Assembly: GCA_964389495.1 (NCBI GenBank)
Contig: CAYMDU010000001.1
Coordinates: 1-55,014 of the forward strand
DNA: 55,014 nt
Direction of reading: 5' to 3'
Source of the DNA: RGIG3009 sp964389495
GTDB lineage: Bacteria; Bacillota; Clostridia; Oscillospirales; Acutalibacteraceae
The notes beneath the pieces were generated by a model. It was not told the origin of the DNA. It ran no database searches and saw nothing but the letters and a program-made list of their open reading frames with translations. Both the position numbers and the translations under genes were made by a program. Shown in pieces: positions 8,868 to 17,353 of the stretch (its first letter is position 1; the number at the start of each line of letters is the position of its first letter).

Positions 8868-9372
8868 CGTCAAACAGCCCCAACATCGGAAAAATACGGA
8901 TTTCGCCGCCGTCAATATCCACACGGCGAATCACATCGGGAATCGCGGGAATCAGCACCTCGTCGCCCGCGGGCGTGCGCATGTGATACACCGCGTTGGC
9001 CCCCGTTTGCGACACATCGGTGCACTCCCCGTACACCTCACCGGTGTCGTCGTTCACCACCGACAGCCCCAACAGGTCCTGAATAAAATACCGCCCCGGC
9101 TCCAACCGAATATCGCGCCTGTCCAAATACAGCCGTTGCCCGCGCAGCGCCGCCGCCGCTTCCACCGTGTCCACGCCGTCCAGTTTCACCAGCGCCACGG
9201 TTTTGTGCGCCCGCGCTTTCACCCGCACCGGCCGCGCGCCGGCATCGAAATACAGCGTTTTCAGCCGTGCCAGCACTTCGGGCGAATCGCATTCCGGGCG
9301 CACGCGCACTTCGCCGCGTACCCCGTGCGTTCCCACAATTTCGCCGGCTTCCAAATAGCGATGCTTTGGCAT
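8857..9372 (-). CDS. rimM: Ribosome maturation factor RimM
   Basis: This 171-residue protein assists maturation of the 30S subunit head by binding S19. The N-terminal RimM beta-barrel is recognisable in EAGEIVGTHGVRGEVRVRPE at the start, and the C-terminal PRC-barrel in YFIQDLLGLSVV near residue 100 and VLIPAIPDVIRRVDIDGGEI near 140. The start follows GGAGG by seven bases. A terminator-like hairpin separates it from khpA, and it overlaps trmD by 11 bases. The position between khpA and trmD is the standard Firmicute order. Confidence 0.95.
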   Translation of the reverse strand: MPKHRYLEAGEIVGTHGVRGEVRVRPECDSPEVLARLKTLYFDAGARPVRVKARAHKTVALVKLDGVDTVEAAAALRGQRLYLDRRDIRLEPGRYFIQDLLGLSVVNDDTGEVYGECTDVSQTGANAVYHMRTPAGDEVLIPAIPDVIRRVDIDGGEIRIFPMLGLFDDEN

Positions 9373-9387
9373 TGTTGTTCCTCCGTT

Positions 9388-9423
9388 CGAAAAGGCCTCC
9401 CACAGAACCCGTCTGTGAGAGGC
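9388..9423 (-). terminator. Terminator-like hairpin between khpA and rimM
   Basis: On the minus strand GCCTCTCACAG and CTGTGGGAGGC pair (9412-9422 with 9395-9405, one mismatch), followed by CTTTTCG. It sits just after the khpA stop and six bases before the rimM GGAGG, inside an operon that must be transcribed through, so it probably acts as an attenuator or processing hairpin. Confidence 0.65.
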
Positions 9424-9429
9424 AATCCG

Positions 9430-9666
9430 TTAATCGTCGATTTCCACCATGACTTTGGCATCTCGGCGGGAAGCCGCGGCACGCATCACGGTGCGCATTG
9501 CCTTGGCAATGCGACCCTGCTTGCCGATCACACGGCCCATGTCGTCTGCCGCCACGCGCAAATGAAACACCACCGTGCCGTCTTCACGCGGGTCGTCTTG
9601 GGTAACCGTGACTGCCGCGGGGTCTTCCACCAAACCGCGGGCAATCGTCAACAGCAATTCTTCCAT
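9430..9666 (-). CDS. khpA: KH-domain RNA-binding protein KhpA
   Basis: This 78-residue single-KH-domain protein (YlqC family) has the RNA-binding GxxG loop in MGRVIGKQGRIAKAMR near residue 48. In Gram-positive bacteria KhpA pairs with KhpB and binds many RNAs, affecting cell division and elongation; that role is from the family. It lies between rpsP and rimM, its usual place. The start follows AAAGG. The C-terminus (VMVEIDD) is short, as is normal. Confidence 0.93.
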   Translation of the reverse strand: MEELLLTIARGLVEDPAAVTVTQDDPREDGTVVFHLRVAADDMGRVIGKQGRIAKAMRTVMRAAASRRDAKVMVEIDD

Positions 9667-9684
9667 GGTTGCACCTTTCCGCGC

Positions 9685-9924
9685 TTACACGCCGGCGTTC
9701 TTCAACAGAGCCTTCACGGTGTCGGTAGGCTGAGCGCCGTTGGCAATCCACTTCTGCGCCTTTTCCACATCCACTTTCACCACAGCCGGCTTTTCCAGCG
9801 GGTTGTAATAGCCGATTTCCTCAATGAAACGGCCGTCGCGGGGGTAGCGGGAATCCGCCACCACAATGCGATAAAACGGTGCTTTCTTGGCGCCCATGCG
9901 GCGCAATCTGATTTTTACTGCCAT
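9685..9924 (-). CDS. rpsP: 30S ribosomal protein S16
   Basis: This 79-residue protein starts MAVKIRLRRMGAKKAPFYRI, the hallmark of S16, and continues VVADSRYPRDGRFIEEIGYY. It is a primary assembly protein of the 30S body. The ribosome-binding site GGAGGT lies seven bases before the ATG. It sits 69 bases after ffh, and that gap holds only a weak GGCCGC/GCGGCC hairpin. Confidence 0.98.
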   Translation of the reverse strand: MAVKIRLRRMGAKKAPFYRIVVADSRYPRDGRFIEEIGYYNPLEKPAVVKVDVEKAQKWIANGAQPTDTVKALLKNAGV

Positions 9925-9993
9925 GTTCGTACCTCCAAAAATTTTCTTTGTTTATTCTTCAAACTCGGCCGCGTGCGGCCTGTATTGAATACC

Positions 9994-11349
9994 TCACCAT
10001 CCGGGACGGCCGCCCTTGCCGAAATTCATGCCCATCGGCAGGCCGCGCCCCTTCTTTTTGCCCATGCCCTTCATTTGCTTCATCAGCTTGCGCATGGTGT
10101 CATACTGTTTGAGCAAGCGGTTCACATCTTCCACCCGCATGCCGCAACCGGCGGCAATGCGCCGCTTCCGCGACGGGTTGATAATTTCGGGCTTTTCGCG
10201 TTCCCGCTTGGTCATCGACAGAATAATGGCCTCCACCCGCGCAAACTGCTTTTCGTCGATATCCACCTCTTTGAGCTGCTTGCCCATGCCGGGAATCATA
10301 CCCAGCAGGCTTTTGATATCGCCCATTTTCTGAATTTGACGGAATTGGTCCAGCAGGTCGTTCAGGTCAAACCGGTCTTCCTGCAATTTTTTGGCCAGCG
10401 CTTCGGCTTCGCGTTCGTCAATCTGCTGCTGCGCCTTTTCAATGAACGACAGCACATCGCCCATTCCCAAAATGCGCGACGCCATGCGTTCGGGGTGGAA
10501 CACTTCCAAATCGCCCAGCTTTTCGCCGGTGCCGGCAAATTTCACCGGCTTGCCGGTAACCGCCCGCACCGACAGCGCCGCACCGCCGCGCGTATCGCCG
10601 TCCAGCTTGGTGAGAATCACACCGCTGATTTCCAGCGTTTCGTTAAACGCCCGGGCCACATTCACCGCATCCTGGCCGGTCATGGCGTCCACCACCAGCA
10701 GAATTTCCTGCGGCTCCACCGCGGCGCGAATGGCTTCCAGCTCGTGCATGAGCTGTTCGTCAATATGCAGCCGGCCGGCGGTATCCAAAATCACATAGTC
10801 GTTTCCGTGGTCGCGCGCGTGGGCCACCGCTTGGCGGGCAATGTCCACCGGATTGGCGGTGCCGCGTTCAAACACCGGCACCCCCACCGATTCGCCCACC
10901 ACCTGCAACTGCTTGATAGCCGCCGGGCGGTACACATCGCACGCCACCAGCAACGGCCGGTGCCCCTGCGATTTCAGTAGCTTGCCCAGCTTGGCCGAAT
11001 GGGTGGTTTTACCGGAACCCTGCAACCCGCACATCATAATCACGCACGGCGGCCGGTTGGGCCGTGCCAACGGGCTGGCTTCGCCGCCCATCAGCCGCAC
11101 CAGTTCTTCGTTCACCAGCTTAATCACCATTTGCGCCGGTGTCAGGCTTTCCATCACCCGCTCGCCCACGGCGCGTTCGGCCACCGTGGCGGTGAATTCT
11201 TTGGCCACTTTGTAGTTGACGTCCGCTTCCAGCAGCGCCATGCGCACTTCGCGCATGGCTTCTTTCACATCCGCTTCGGTCAGCTTTCCTTTGTTTTTCA
11301 GCCGCTTAAATGCAGCCGACAGTTTTTCAGACAGCCCTTCAAACGCCAC
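9994..11349 (-). CDS. ffh: Signal recognition particle protein Ffh
   Basis: This 451-residue GTPase binds SRP RNA and signal sequences and delivers ribosomes to FtsY at the membrane. Domain order: N domain (residues 1-90), G domain with GLQGSGKTTHSAKLG near 107, DTAGRLHIDEQL near 190 and TKLDGDTRGG near 250, then the Met-rich M domain with MRVEDVNRLLKQYDTMRKLM near 405. It ends GMNFGKGGRPGW. The start is a GTG (11349) after AGAGGT. It lies four bases after the ylxM stop. FtsY is not in the window. Confidence 0.98.
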   Translation of the reverse strand: MAFEGLSEKLSAAFKRLKNKGKLTEADVKEAMREVRMALLEADVNYKVAKEFTATVAERAVGERVMESLTPAQMVIKLVNEELVRLMGGEASPLARPNRPPCVIMMCGLQGSGKTTHSAKLGKLLKSQGHRPLLVACDVYRPAAIKQLQVVGESVGVPVFERGTANPVDIARQAVAHARDHGNDYVILDTAGRLHIDEQLMHELEAIRAAVEPQEILLVVDAMTGQDAVNVARAFNETLEISGVILTKLDGDTRGGAALSVRAVTGKPVKFAGTGEKLGDLEVFHPERMASRILGMGDVLSFIEKAQQQIDEREAEALAKKLQEDRFDLNDLLDQFRQIQKMGDIKSLLGMIPGMGKQLKEVDIDEKQFARVEAIILSMTKREREKPEIINPSRKRRIAAGCGMRVEDVNRLLKQYDTMRKLMKQMKGMGKKKGRGLPMGMNFGKGGRPGW

Positions 11350-11353
11350 GGTG

Positions 11354-11719
11354 TTACCTCTCTCTCAGCAATTCGGCCAATTCCATAATGCGGCCGGCCC
11401 GTTCGTCAATCAAGGCCGCTTCGCCGCCCCGTTCGTTCAGTTCCCGAATGTCCCGCGCCGCTTGGCAAATGGCATCGAACCCGTCGCGCATTTCGCGAAA
11501 CCGCCCGGCCAAGTGCAGCCGGTCTTCCATTTCCAGCATTTGCATTTCCGCCCGCTTGAGCGAATCGCGCACGCCCTGGCGGGTGATGCTTTGATGCTCG
11601 GCAATTTCGGCCAGGGACAAGTCTTCTTCGTAGTACAGTTCCACCACGCGCTGCTGCTTTTCCGTGAGCATGTCGCCGTAAAAATCAAACAACCACGCAA
11701 TTCCCATGTCTTTCGGCAT
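11354..11719 (-). CDS. ylxM: YlxM-family SRP-associated helix-turn-helix protein
   Basis: This 121-residue protein of the UPF0122/YlxM family has a sigma-factor region 4-like helix-turn-helix: LTEKQQRVVELYYEEDLSLA and EIAEHQSITRQGVRDSLKRA, about residues 16-56. It is always found upstream of ffh, and in streptococci YlxM interacts with the SRP. The C-terminal half is a long charged helix. The start at 11719 has AAAGGAGG upstream. It is the first gene of the operon and has a very strong promoter and a palindrome at the predicted 5' end of the mRNA. Confidence 0.93.
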   Translation of the reverse strand: MPKDMGIAWLFDFYGDMLTEKQQRVVELYYEEDLSLAEIAEHQSITRQGVRDSLKRAEMQMLEMEDRLHLAGRFREMRDGFDAICQAARDIRELNERGGEAALIDERAGRIMELAELLRER

Positions 11720-11743
11720 TCCCGCCCCTCCTTTCGGGCTTTG

Positions 11744-11766
11744 CTGTAAAGCGTTTTGCTTTACAG
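11744..11766 (-). promoter_or_regulatory. Perfect palindrome at the 5' end of the ylxM-ffh transcript
   Basis: CTGTAAAGC and GCTTTACAG form a perfect 9-bp inverted repeat around five bases. It begins three bases downstream of the -10 element, at or just after the expected transcription start. It could be an operator or a 5' stabilising hairpin of the mRNA. Confidence 0.6.
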
Positions 11767-11768
11767 GC

Positions 11769-11797
11769 ATTATAGCATACCCTTTCCTCCTTGTCAA
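11769..11797 (-). promoter_or_regulatory. Consensus sigma-A promoter of the ylxM-ffh-trmD operon
   Basis: The minus strand has TTGACA (11792-11797), exactly 17 bases, then TATAAT (11769-11774). Both hexamers match consensus perfectly, as expected for a highly expressed translation operon. Confidence 0.9.
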
Positions 11798-11855
11798 GCC
11801 CCCAGCAACTCTTTTTCGGCAGGCAAAAAATTTTTCAAAAAAGCCGGCAAAGCCC

Positions 11856-11884
11856 TTGCAATACCCCCCTTGTTGTTTTATACT
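11856..11884 (+). promoter_or_regulatory. Sigma-A promoter of the MBOAT-SGNH-GH78-CE15 operon
   Basis: The plus strand has TTGCAA (11856-11861), 17 bases, then TATACT (11879-11884), about 70 bases upstream of the MBOAT start. It lies about 60 bases from the divergent ylxM promoter. No obvious operator is seen between them. Confidence 0.7.
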
Positions 11885-11952
11885 AAATAGTACTTATTAT
11901 TACACTTACTCCGTGCACACGGCATAGTATAAGAGAGGAGAAACAGCACCCC

Positions 11953-13365
11953 ATGGTTTTCAGCAGCATCGATTTCATTTTTGTGTTTCTCCCTCTCTTT
12001 TTCACAGCATACTACCTCTGCCCCCAGCGTTTTCGCAACCCCCTGCTGTTTGTCGGCAGCCTGCTTTTCTATGCCTACGGCACCTGGAATCAGCCACTGT
12101 ACATTCTGCTGTTTTTGGCCTCGGCGCTGGTGAACTGGTTTGTCGGATTGCGCCTGGCGCGCAGCAGCCGCCGCCGCGCCTGGCTGGTGGCCGGCTTGGT
12201 CTACGACTTCGGCTGGCTGTTTGTGTTCAAATACGCCGATTTTCTGTTTTCCTCCGTGCAATCCGCGGTGCACGCGGTGTTTCCCGCTTCGCACCTCACG
12301 CTGCCCGCCGTCAACTGGGTGTTGCCCATCGGCATCAGCTTCTACACCTTCCAAATCGTGTCCTACATCATCGATGTCTACCGCCGCTCCATGGAAGCGG
12401 AACGGTCGCTGCTCAAACTTTCCACCTACCTGTACATGTTCCCCCAGCTCATTGCCGGGCCCATTGTCACCTATTCCCATGTGCGCGAACAAATGGACAA
12501 GCCGCACATTTCCCTGTCCCGTGTCGACGAAGGGCTCAAAGATTTCACCTACGGTCTGGGCCTGAAAGTGCTGCTGGCCAACCGCATCGGCAGCCTGTGG
12601 ACCGACATCGGCTCCATCGGGTTCGACAGCATCTCCACCCCCTTGGCCTGGATGGGCATTGTGGCATACAGCATGCAGCTTTATTTTGATTTCTACGGCT
12701 ACTCCCTCATGGCCGTCGGCCTGGGAAAAATGCTGGGGTTCGATTTCCCGCAAAACTTCCGCCATCCCTATGCGGCCCTCAGCATGACCGAGTTTTGGCG
12801 TCGCTGGCACATCACCCTCAGCTCGTGGTTCCGCGACTATGTCTACATTCCGCTGGGCGGCAACCGCAACGGCACCTGGCGCACCGTGCGCAACATGCTG
12901 GCGGTGTGGCTGTTCACCGGCCTGTGGCACGGCGCCAGCTGGAACTTTGTGCTGTGGGGGCTGGTGCTGTTCGGCCTGCTCATGCTGGAACGCTTTGCCA
13001 TCAAGCCCACCCTGCACCGTCACCCCGTGCTGGGGCATGCCTACATGGCTTTGGTCATTCCGCTCACCTGGCTGATTTTCGCCGTCACGGATTTTTCCGA
13101 AATGGGCATCTATTTCGAACGCCTGTTCCCCTTCCTGCCGGGCGAACCTGTCAATGTCTTTGCCGGCGACTGGCTCAAATACGGCAAACTGTACGGCGTA
13201 CTGTTGCTGGTGGGGCTGCTGTTCAGCACCGAATGGCCGGAAAAACTGTACCACCGGTTCAAAAACACCGTTTGGGGCACACTGGCCTTGCTGGCTGTTT
13301 TCTGGGGTTCTGTCTATTGCCTGTACATCGGGCTGAACGACCCGTTTTTGTATTTCCGGTTTTAA
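11953..13365 (+). CDS. MBOAT-family membrane O-acyltransferase, AlgI/DltB-like
   Basis: This 470-residue polytopic membrane protein starts FSSIDFIFVFLPLFFTAYYL and has about ten hydrophobic segments. It carries the MBOAT signatures FWRRWHITLSSWFRDYVYIP near residue 280 and GLWHGASWNFVLWG near 320, the latter with the presumed catalytic His. The family moves acyl (often acetyl) groups across the membrane to extracellular polysaccharides or teichoic acid. The next gene encodes an SGNH-type lipoprotein, the usual partner that completes O-acetylation in AlgI/AlgJ- and PatA/PatB-like pairs, so the pair probably O-acylates a surface glycan; the substrate is unknown. The ATG follows GAGAGGAG by twelve bases. 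It is first in a four-gene operon. Confidence 0.9.
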   Translation: MVFSSIDFIFVFLPLFFTAYYLCPQRFRNPLLFVGSLLFYAYGTWNQPLYILLFLASALVNWFVGLRLARSSRRRAWLVAGLVYDFGWLFVFKYADFLFSSVQSAVHAVFPASHLTLPAVNWVLPIGISFYTFQIVSYIIDVYRRSMEAERSLLKLSTYLYMFPQLIAGPIVTYSHVREQMDKPHISLSRVDEGLKDFTYGLGLKVLLANRIGSLWTDIGSIGFDSISTPLAWMGIVAYSMQLYFDFYGYSLMAVGLGKMLGFDFPQNFRHPYAALSMTEFWRRWHITLSSWFRDYVYIPLGGNRNGTWRTVRNMLAVWLFTGLWHGASWNFVLWGLVLFGLLMLERFAIKPTLHRHPVLGHAYMALVIPLTWLIFAVTDFSEMGIYFERLFPFLPGEPVNVFAGDWLKYGKLYGVLLLVGLLFSTEWPEKLYHRFKNTVWGTLALLAVFWGSVYCLYIGLNDPFLYFRF

Positions 13366-13395
13366 TTCGATTTTCGATTTAGGAGGACTTGCTTT

Positions 13396-14229
13396 ATGAA
13401 ACATCTTGTTCGCTATTCCTTCACCATTCTGCTCATTCTCTCCGCACTCATTGTGGTTCCCGCCTGCCGGTTGCGCCAGCTTTCTCAAATCGACACCACC
13501 GACGCCACCGACACCACCGGCACCACCGTTTCCGCCACCACGGCGGATTCCGCCACCGCAACCACCGCAACCACCACAATCACCGCCACGGCACCGGTCA
13601 CCACCACGGCCGCACCCACTTCGTCCGCGGCCCCAGACAGCAATCGCACCGTGGCCTTTCCCCACACCCTGTTCATCGGGGATTCCCGTTCCGTGGGTCT
13701 CAAAGAATACGGCAAGCTGTCCGATGCCACCTTCTTTTGCAGCGTCGGCCTCAACGCCTACAAAATCACTTCGGAAACCGTAGAGGTCAACGGCTTCGGC
13801 AAGCTCAAACTCGAAGCCCTGCTGTCCCAAGCTCAGTTCAACCAAGTCTACATCATGCTGGGCATCAACGAATTGGGCTACAACCTGGAATCCACGGTTC
13901 AAAAATACCGCGACCTCATCGCCCTGGTGCAAGCCAAGCAACCGGCCGCCAAAATCGTGGTCAATTCCACCCTGCATGTCACCAAAGAGTGCAACGATAT
14001 CAACAGCGGCTCCAAAGCCATTTTCACCAACGAACGCATCAACGATTTCAACACCCTGCTCACTTCGTTGGCCGACAATCAGCAAATTTTCTATCTCGAC
14101 CTCAATCCCGTGTTTGACGACGCCGCCGGCAACATGACCACCGACTACGCCGCGGGCGACGGTATTCACATCAAAGCCAAATACTATCTGCTGTGGCGCG
14201 ACTATCTCGATACCCACCGCATCGCCTGA
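13396..14229 (+). CDS. SGNH/GDSL-type lipoprotein, probable O-acetylation partner
   Basis: This 277-residue protein begins MKHLVRYSFTILLILSALIV and has a lipobox-like VPAC near residue 24. A low-complexity Thr/Ala-rich linker (residues 34-80, rich in TT, AT and TTA) would hold the enzyme away from the membrane. The SGNH domain shows block I FIGDSRSVGL (nucleophile Ser near 97), a block III-like GINELG near 156 and the Asp-x-x-His of DGIHIKAKYY near 260. Such proteins are acetyl-esterases or transferases, and paired with the adjacent MBOAT gene this one probably places acetyl groups on an extracellular glycan. The ribosome-binding site is AGGAGG. The linker DNA is repetitive (ACC and GCC units), so its length may vary between strains. 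Confidence 0.82.
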   Translation: MKHLVRYSFTILLILSALIVVPACRLRQLSQIDTTDATDTTGTTVSATTADSATATTATTTITATAPVTTTAAPTSSAAPDSNRTVAFPHTLFIGDSRSVGLKEYGKLSDATFFCSVGLNAYKITSETVEVNGFGKLKLEALLSQAQFNQVYIMLGINELGYNLESTVQKYRDLIALVQAKQPAAKIVVNSTLHVTKECNDINSGSKAIFTNERINDFNTLLTSLADNQQIFYLDLNPVFDDAAGNMTTDYAAGDGIHIKAKYYLLWRDYLDTHRIA

Positions 14230-14252
14230 TTAAAAACGAAGGAGGACTTCCC

Positions 14253-16226
14253 ATGAACCAAGCCTATTGGATTTGGCATTTCGGCGACTATGAACTCTAT
14301 CATCACCTGCAACTCAGCGACCGCCGCGAAGAAAAGGGCAGTCCGGTTTGCTGCATGTGGCATGTCACGCGCCCCAACTACAACGCGCGTTTCTACCGCA
14401 CCTTCACCGCCGAAACCGACACCGTGATTCGCATTGTCAGTCACAGCCACGGCAAAGGCTTCATTCAGGGCGACACCTGCTCGTTCAGTTTCCCCTTCAA
14501 CACCGACACCGCCGTGCCGGCCGGCACCCACACCATTCAGGTAAATGTGTTCGACAAAGAGGCGTTTCCCGCCTTTTTCATCAACAGCGACTATTTAAAA
14601 ACCGACGGGCAGTGGCAGTCCGACGAATACGCCTGCGACCGCTTCCCCGTGGGCTGGGACCCTGCCTTCACCCGCGCCGAAGACGACCCGCGCGTGTTTC
14701 CTTTTCACTACAAAGCCCTCACCCCCGTGAGCACCGAACGCACCGAAACCGGCACCCTGTACGACTACGGGCGCGAACTGTTCGGCCCCGTCACACTTCA
14801 CGGCCTGTCGGCCGTGTCAGCACCCGTTCGTCTCACCTACGGCGAATCGCGCGAAGAAGCCCTGTGCTACAACGAGGCCATCGTGCGCGAAACCCTCACC
14901 GCCCGGGACAACCCGCGCCGCCCTGCGCGCGCGTTTCGCTATTTGCACATTCAGGGTGCTGTCACCCCCGCGGCCGAATACGAATACCTGCCGCTCACCG
15001 ACCGCGCCTCCTTTTCCTGCGACGACCCGCTGGCCGCCCGCATTTGGGACACCTGCGCCCACACCTTCCACCTCAATTCGCGCGAAGCCTATCTCGACGG
15101 CATCAAGCGCGACCGGTGGGTGTGGTCGGGCGACGCCTACCAATCGGCGTGGATCAACCCCTATCTCTATGCCGACCCCGCCATTGTGCGGCGCACCATT
15201 CTGTCGTTGCTCGGCAAACCGCCCTATCAAACGCACATCAACTGCATCAACGACTATTCCTGCTACCTGATTTTCATGGTGTGGGACCACTATTTCGCCA
15301 CCGGCGACAGCGCGTTTGTTCGCCGCATTTGGCCCTCGGTGCGCGCCCTGTACCAATTCATCGTGTCCCGCACCGACGAAAACGGCTATGTGGTGGAACG
15401 CCCCGGCGACTGGATTTTCATTGACTGGTCCGACCACATGGACAAAGGCGGCCCCCTGTGTGCCGAACAAATTTTGCTGTGGCAGGCCCACCTTGTCATG
15501 GGCAAGCTGGCCGTGCTGTGCGGCGAAAGCGACGCCTACACCGCGCACGCCGACACCCTGCGCACCCGCATTTTGCACGACTATTGGGACGAAGCGCGCG
15601 GCGCCTTCATCGACTGTCACACCACCGGCAAGCGGAACATTTCCCGCCAGGCCAACATTTTCGCCGTTCTCTACGAGTTTGTCGATACCCGCACCGCCGC
15701 CCGTATTCGGGAAACGGTGCTTCAAAACGAGGCCGTGCCCGCCATCACCACCCCCTATTTCAAATTGTACGAACTGCTGGCCCTGTGTCGCCTGGGCGAT
15801 ATGGCCACCGTTCAGCAATACATTCACTCCTATTGGGGCGCCATGATTGAACTGGGCGCCACCAGCATGTGGGAACAGTACCTGCCCGGCGAAACCGGCA
15901 CCGAACACCTGGCCATGTACGAAGAACCGTTTGGCCGTTCGCTCTGCCATGCCTGGGGCAGCGGCCCGCTGCTGCTGTGGGGCAAGGGGTGCTGCGGCGT
16001 GGAACCCACCTCGCCCGGCTATACCACCTTCTCCGTGCGCCCGCAACCGGGCAACTACCGCCGCTTTTGCGGCACCGTGCCCGTGCGCAACGGCAGTGTC
16101 ACCGTTTCCTACGAAAACGGGTCGGTCACCGTCACCGCCACCGTCGGCGGCGGCACCCTGTACACCGGCGGCCGCTCCTATCCCCTGCCGGCCGGCGTTT
16201 CTGTCACCGCTCCCTGCACACCATAA
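14253..16226 (+). CDS. GH78-like alpha-L-rhamnosidase, intracellular
   Basis: A 657-residue protein without a signal peptide. The N-terminal beta-sandwich begins AYWIWHFGDYELYHH; the central (alpha/alpha)6 barrel carries DGIKRDRWVWSGD (residues 282-294), the acidic signature of GH78, and TSMWEQ with Glu541 at the position of the usual general base. A small C-terminal beta domain follows. GH78 enzymes remove terminal alpha-L-rhamnose by inversion. The start at 14253 has GGAGG seven bases upstream; a frame-extended upstream ATG overlaps the SGNH gene and has no ribosome-binding site. Lack of a signal peptide suggests it acts on imported oligosaccharides. It sits between the SGNH gene and a CE15-like esterase in one operon. 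Substrate specificity is inferred. Confidence 0.8.
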   Translation: MNQAYWIWHFGDYELYHHLQLSDRREEKGSPVCCMWHVTRPNYNARFYRTFTAETDTVIRIVSHSHGKGFIQGDTCSFSFPFNTDTAVPAGTHTIQVNVFDKEAFPAFFINSDYLKTDGQWQSDEYACDRFPVGWDPAFTRAEDDPRVFPFHYKALTPVSTERTETGTLYDYGRELFGPVTLHGLSAVSAPVRLTYGESREEALCYNEAIVRETLTARDNPRRPARAFRYLHIQGAVTPAAEYEYLPLTDRASFSCDDPLAARIWDTCAHTFHLNSREAYLDGIKRDRWVWSGDAYQSAWINPYLYADPAIVRRTILSLLGKPPYQTHINCINDYSCYLIFMVWDHYFATGDSAFVRRIWPSVRALYQFIVSRTDENGYVVERPGDWIFIDWSDHMDKGGPLCAEQILLWQAHLVMGKLAVLCGESDAYTAHADTLRTRILHDYWDEARGAFIDCHTTGKRNISRQANIFAVLYEFVDTRTAARIRETVLQNEAVPAITTPYFKLYELLALCRLGDMATVQQYIHSYWGAMIELGATSMWEQYLPGETGTEHLAMYEEPFGRSLCHAWGSGPLLLWGKGCCGVEPTSPGYTTFSVRPQPGNYRRFCGTVPVRNGSVTVSYENGSVTVTATVGGGTLYTGGRSYPLPAGVSVTAPCTP

Positions 16227-16244
16227 CGAAAAGGAGAAAGCCAA

Positions 16245-17348
16245 ATGCTAAACAACCTGCTAAAAGAACGCGCCTTGCTGCCGATTTTGCAACACACCGA
16301 CGGCACCCCCGTCACCCTTGCCACATGGGACACCCGCCGCCGCGAAATGCGGCACGCCTTGGAAGTGTATTCCTACGGCCACACTCTCCCGGCTCCGAAA
16401 GCCGTGTGGGGCACCGTGGTGCAGGAAAACCCCCGCGACTACGCCGGCAAGGTGTTGCAGCAAACGGTGAATATCTCGTTTGAAACCGAACGCGGCGTAT
16501 TCACCTTCCCCGTGTTTGTGTTTGTGCCCCACGCCGTCAAGCGTCCGCGCACCTTTTTGCACATCGCCTTTCGCTACGATGCCAAAGATAAACCGCCCGT
16601 CTACCGCATGCCGGTGGAAGAAATCACCGACCAGGGCTATGCCCTGGTGCAAATGGCCTACACCGATGTGGTGAACGACAACCTGAACGGCGATTACAGC
16701 AACGGCCTTGCCGCCTATTTCGGCCTCACCAACCCGCGCGGCGCCGAAGAATGGGGCAAAATCGGCCTGTGGGCCTATGCCGCCAGCCGCACCCTGGACT
16801 ACCTGTTCACCCGCGACGACATCGACGCCGCCCACACCGCCGTCATCGGCCATTCCCGCTTGGGCAAAACCGCCCTGTGGACCGCCGCGCAGGACGAACG
16901 CTTCTGGTGCGCCATTTCCAACAACTCCGGCTACGGCGGTGCCGCCACCTCCAAACACGGCACCGGCGAGCGCGTGCGTGATTTTCTGGATTGCGGCAGT
17001 TGGGATTGGTTTTGCGAAAACTTCAAGCAATTCACCGACGACAAAGAAGACTGCAAACCCTACGACCAATCCTGGTTGCTCTCACTCATCGCCCCGCGCC
17101 TGCTGTGCGTCGGCTCCGCCGTGGAAGACACCGGTGCCGACCCTGTCAGCGAATTTCTCACCTCGCTGTGGGCTTCGCAGGCATGGGACCTTCACGGTGT
17201 TCCGGGTCTGGTCACGCCCGACCGCCTGCCCACACCGGGCGACCGCCTGTTTGGCGGCCGTGTCGGCTATTTCCTGCGTGCCGGCACCCACTTTTTGTGC
17301 CGCGAAGACTGGAACGCCTACATTCAGTTCCTCAACAGCCATTCCTAA
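16245..17348 (+). CDS. CE15-like glucuronoyl esterase, intracellular
   Basis: This 367-residue alpha/beta hydrolase has GHSRLGK with nucleophile Ser204, the bacterial form of the CE15 motif GCSRxGK. It also has ISNNSGYGGAA after it, CVGSAVEDTGADP near 290 carrying the acidic residue and THFLCREDW with His349. CE15 enzymes cleave esters between glucuronic acid and lignin alcohols, or act on related uronate esters. No signal peptide is present, which is unusual for lignocellulose-acting members and suggests an imported uronate-ester oligosaccharide. It ends the operon before a strong terminator. ATG follows AAAGGAG by eight bases. The family call is confident; the physiological substrate is not. 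Confidence 0.82.
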   Translation: MLNNLLKERALLPILQHTDGTPVTLATWDTRRREMRHALEVYSYGHTLPAPKAVWGTVVQENPRDYAGKVLQQTVNISFETERGVFTFPVFVFVPHAVKRPRTFLHIAFRYDAKDKPPVYRMPVEEITDQGYALVQMAYTDVVNDNLNGDYSNGLAAYFGLTNPRGAEEWGKIGLWAYAASRTLDYLFTRDDIDAAHTAVIGHSRLGKTALWTAAQDERFWCAISNNSGYGGAATSKHGTGERVRDFLDCGSWDWFCENFKQFTDDKEDCKPYDQSWLLSLIAPRLLCVGSAVEDTGADPVSEFLTSLWASQAWDLHGVPGLVTPDRLPTPGDRLFGGRVGYFLRAGTHFLCREDWNAYIQFLNSHS

Positions 17349-17353
17349 CACAC

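Noticed and set aside
11878..14217. A 779-codon open frame on the minus strand
   Set aside because: It is antisense to the MBOAT and SGNH genes, which have clear families and start sites; the frame is open because of their GC-rich third positions.
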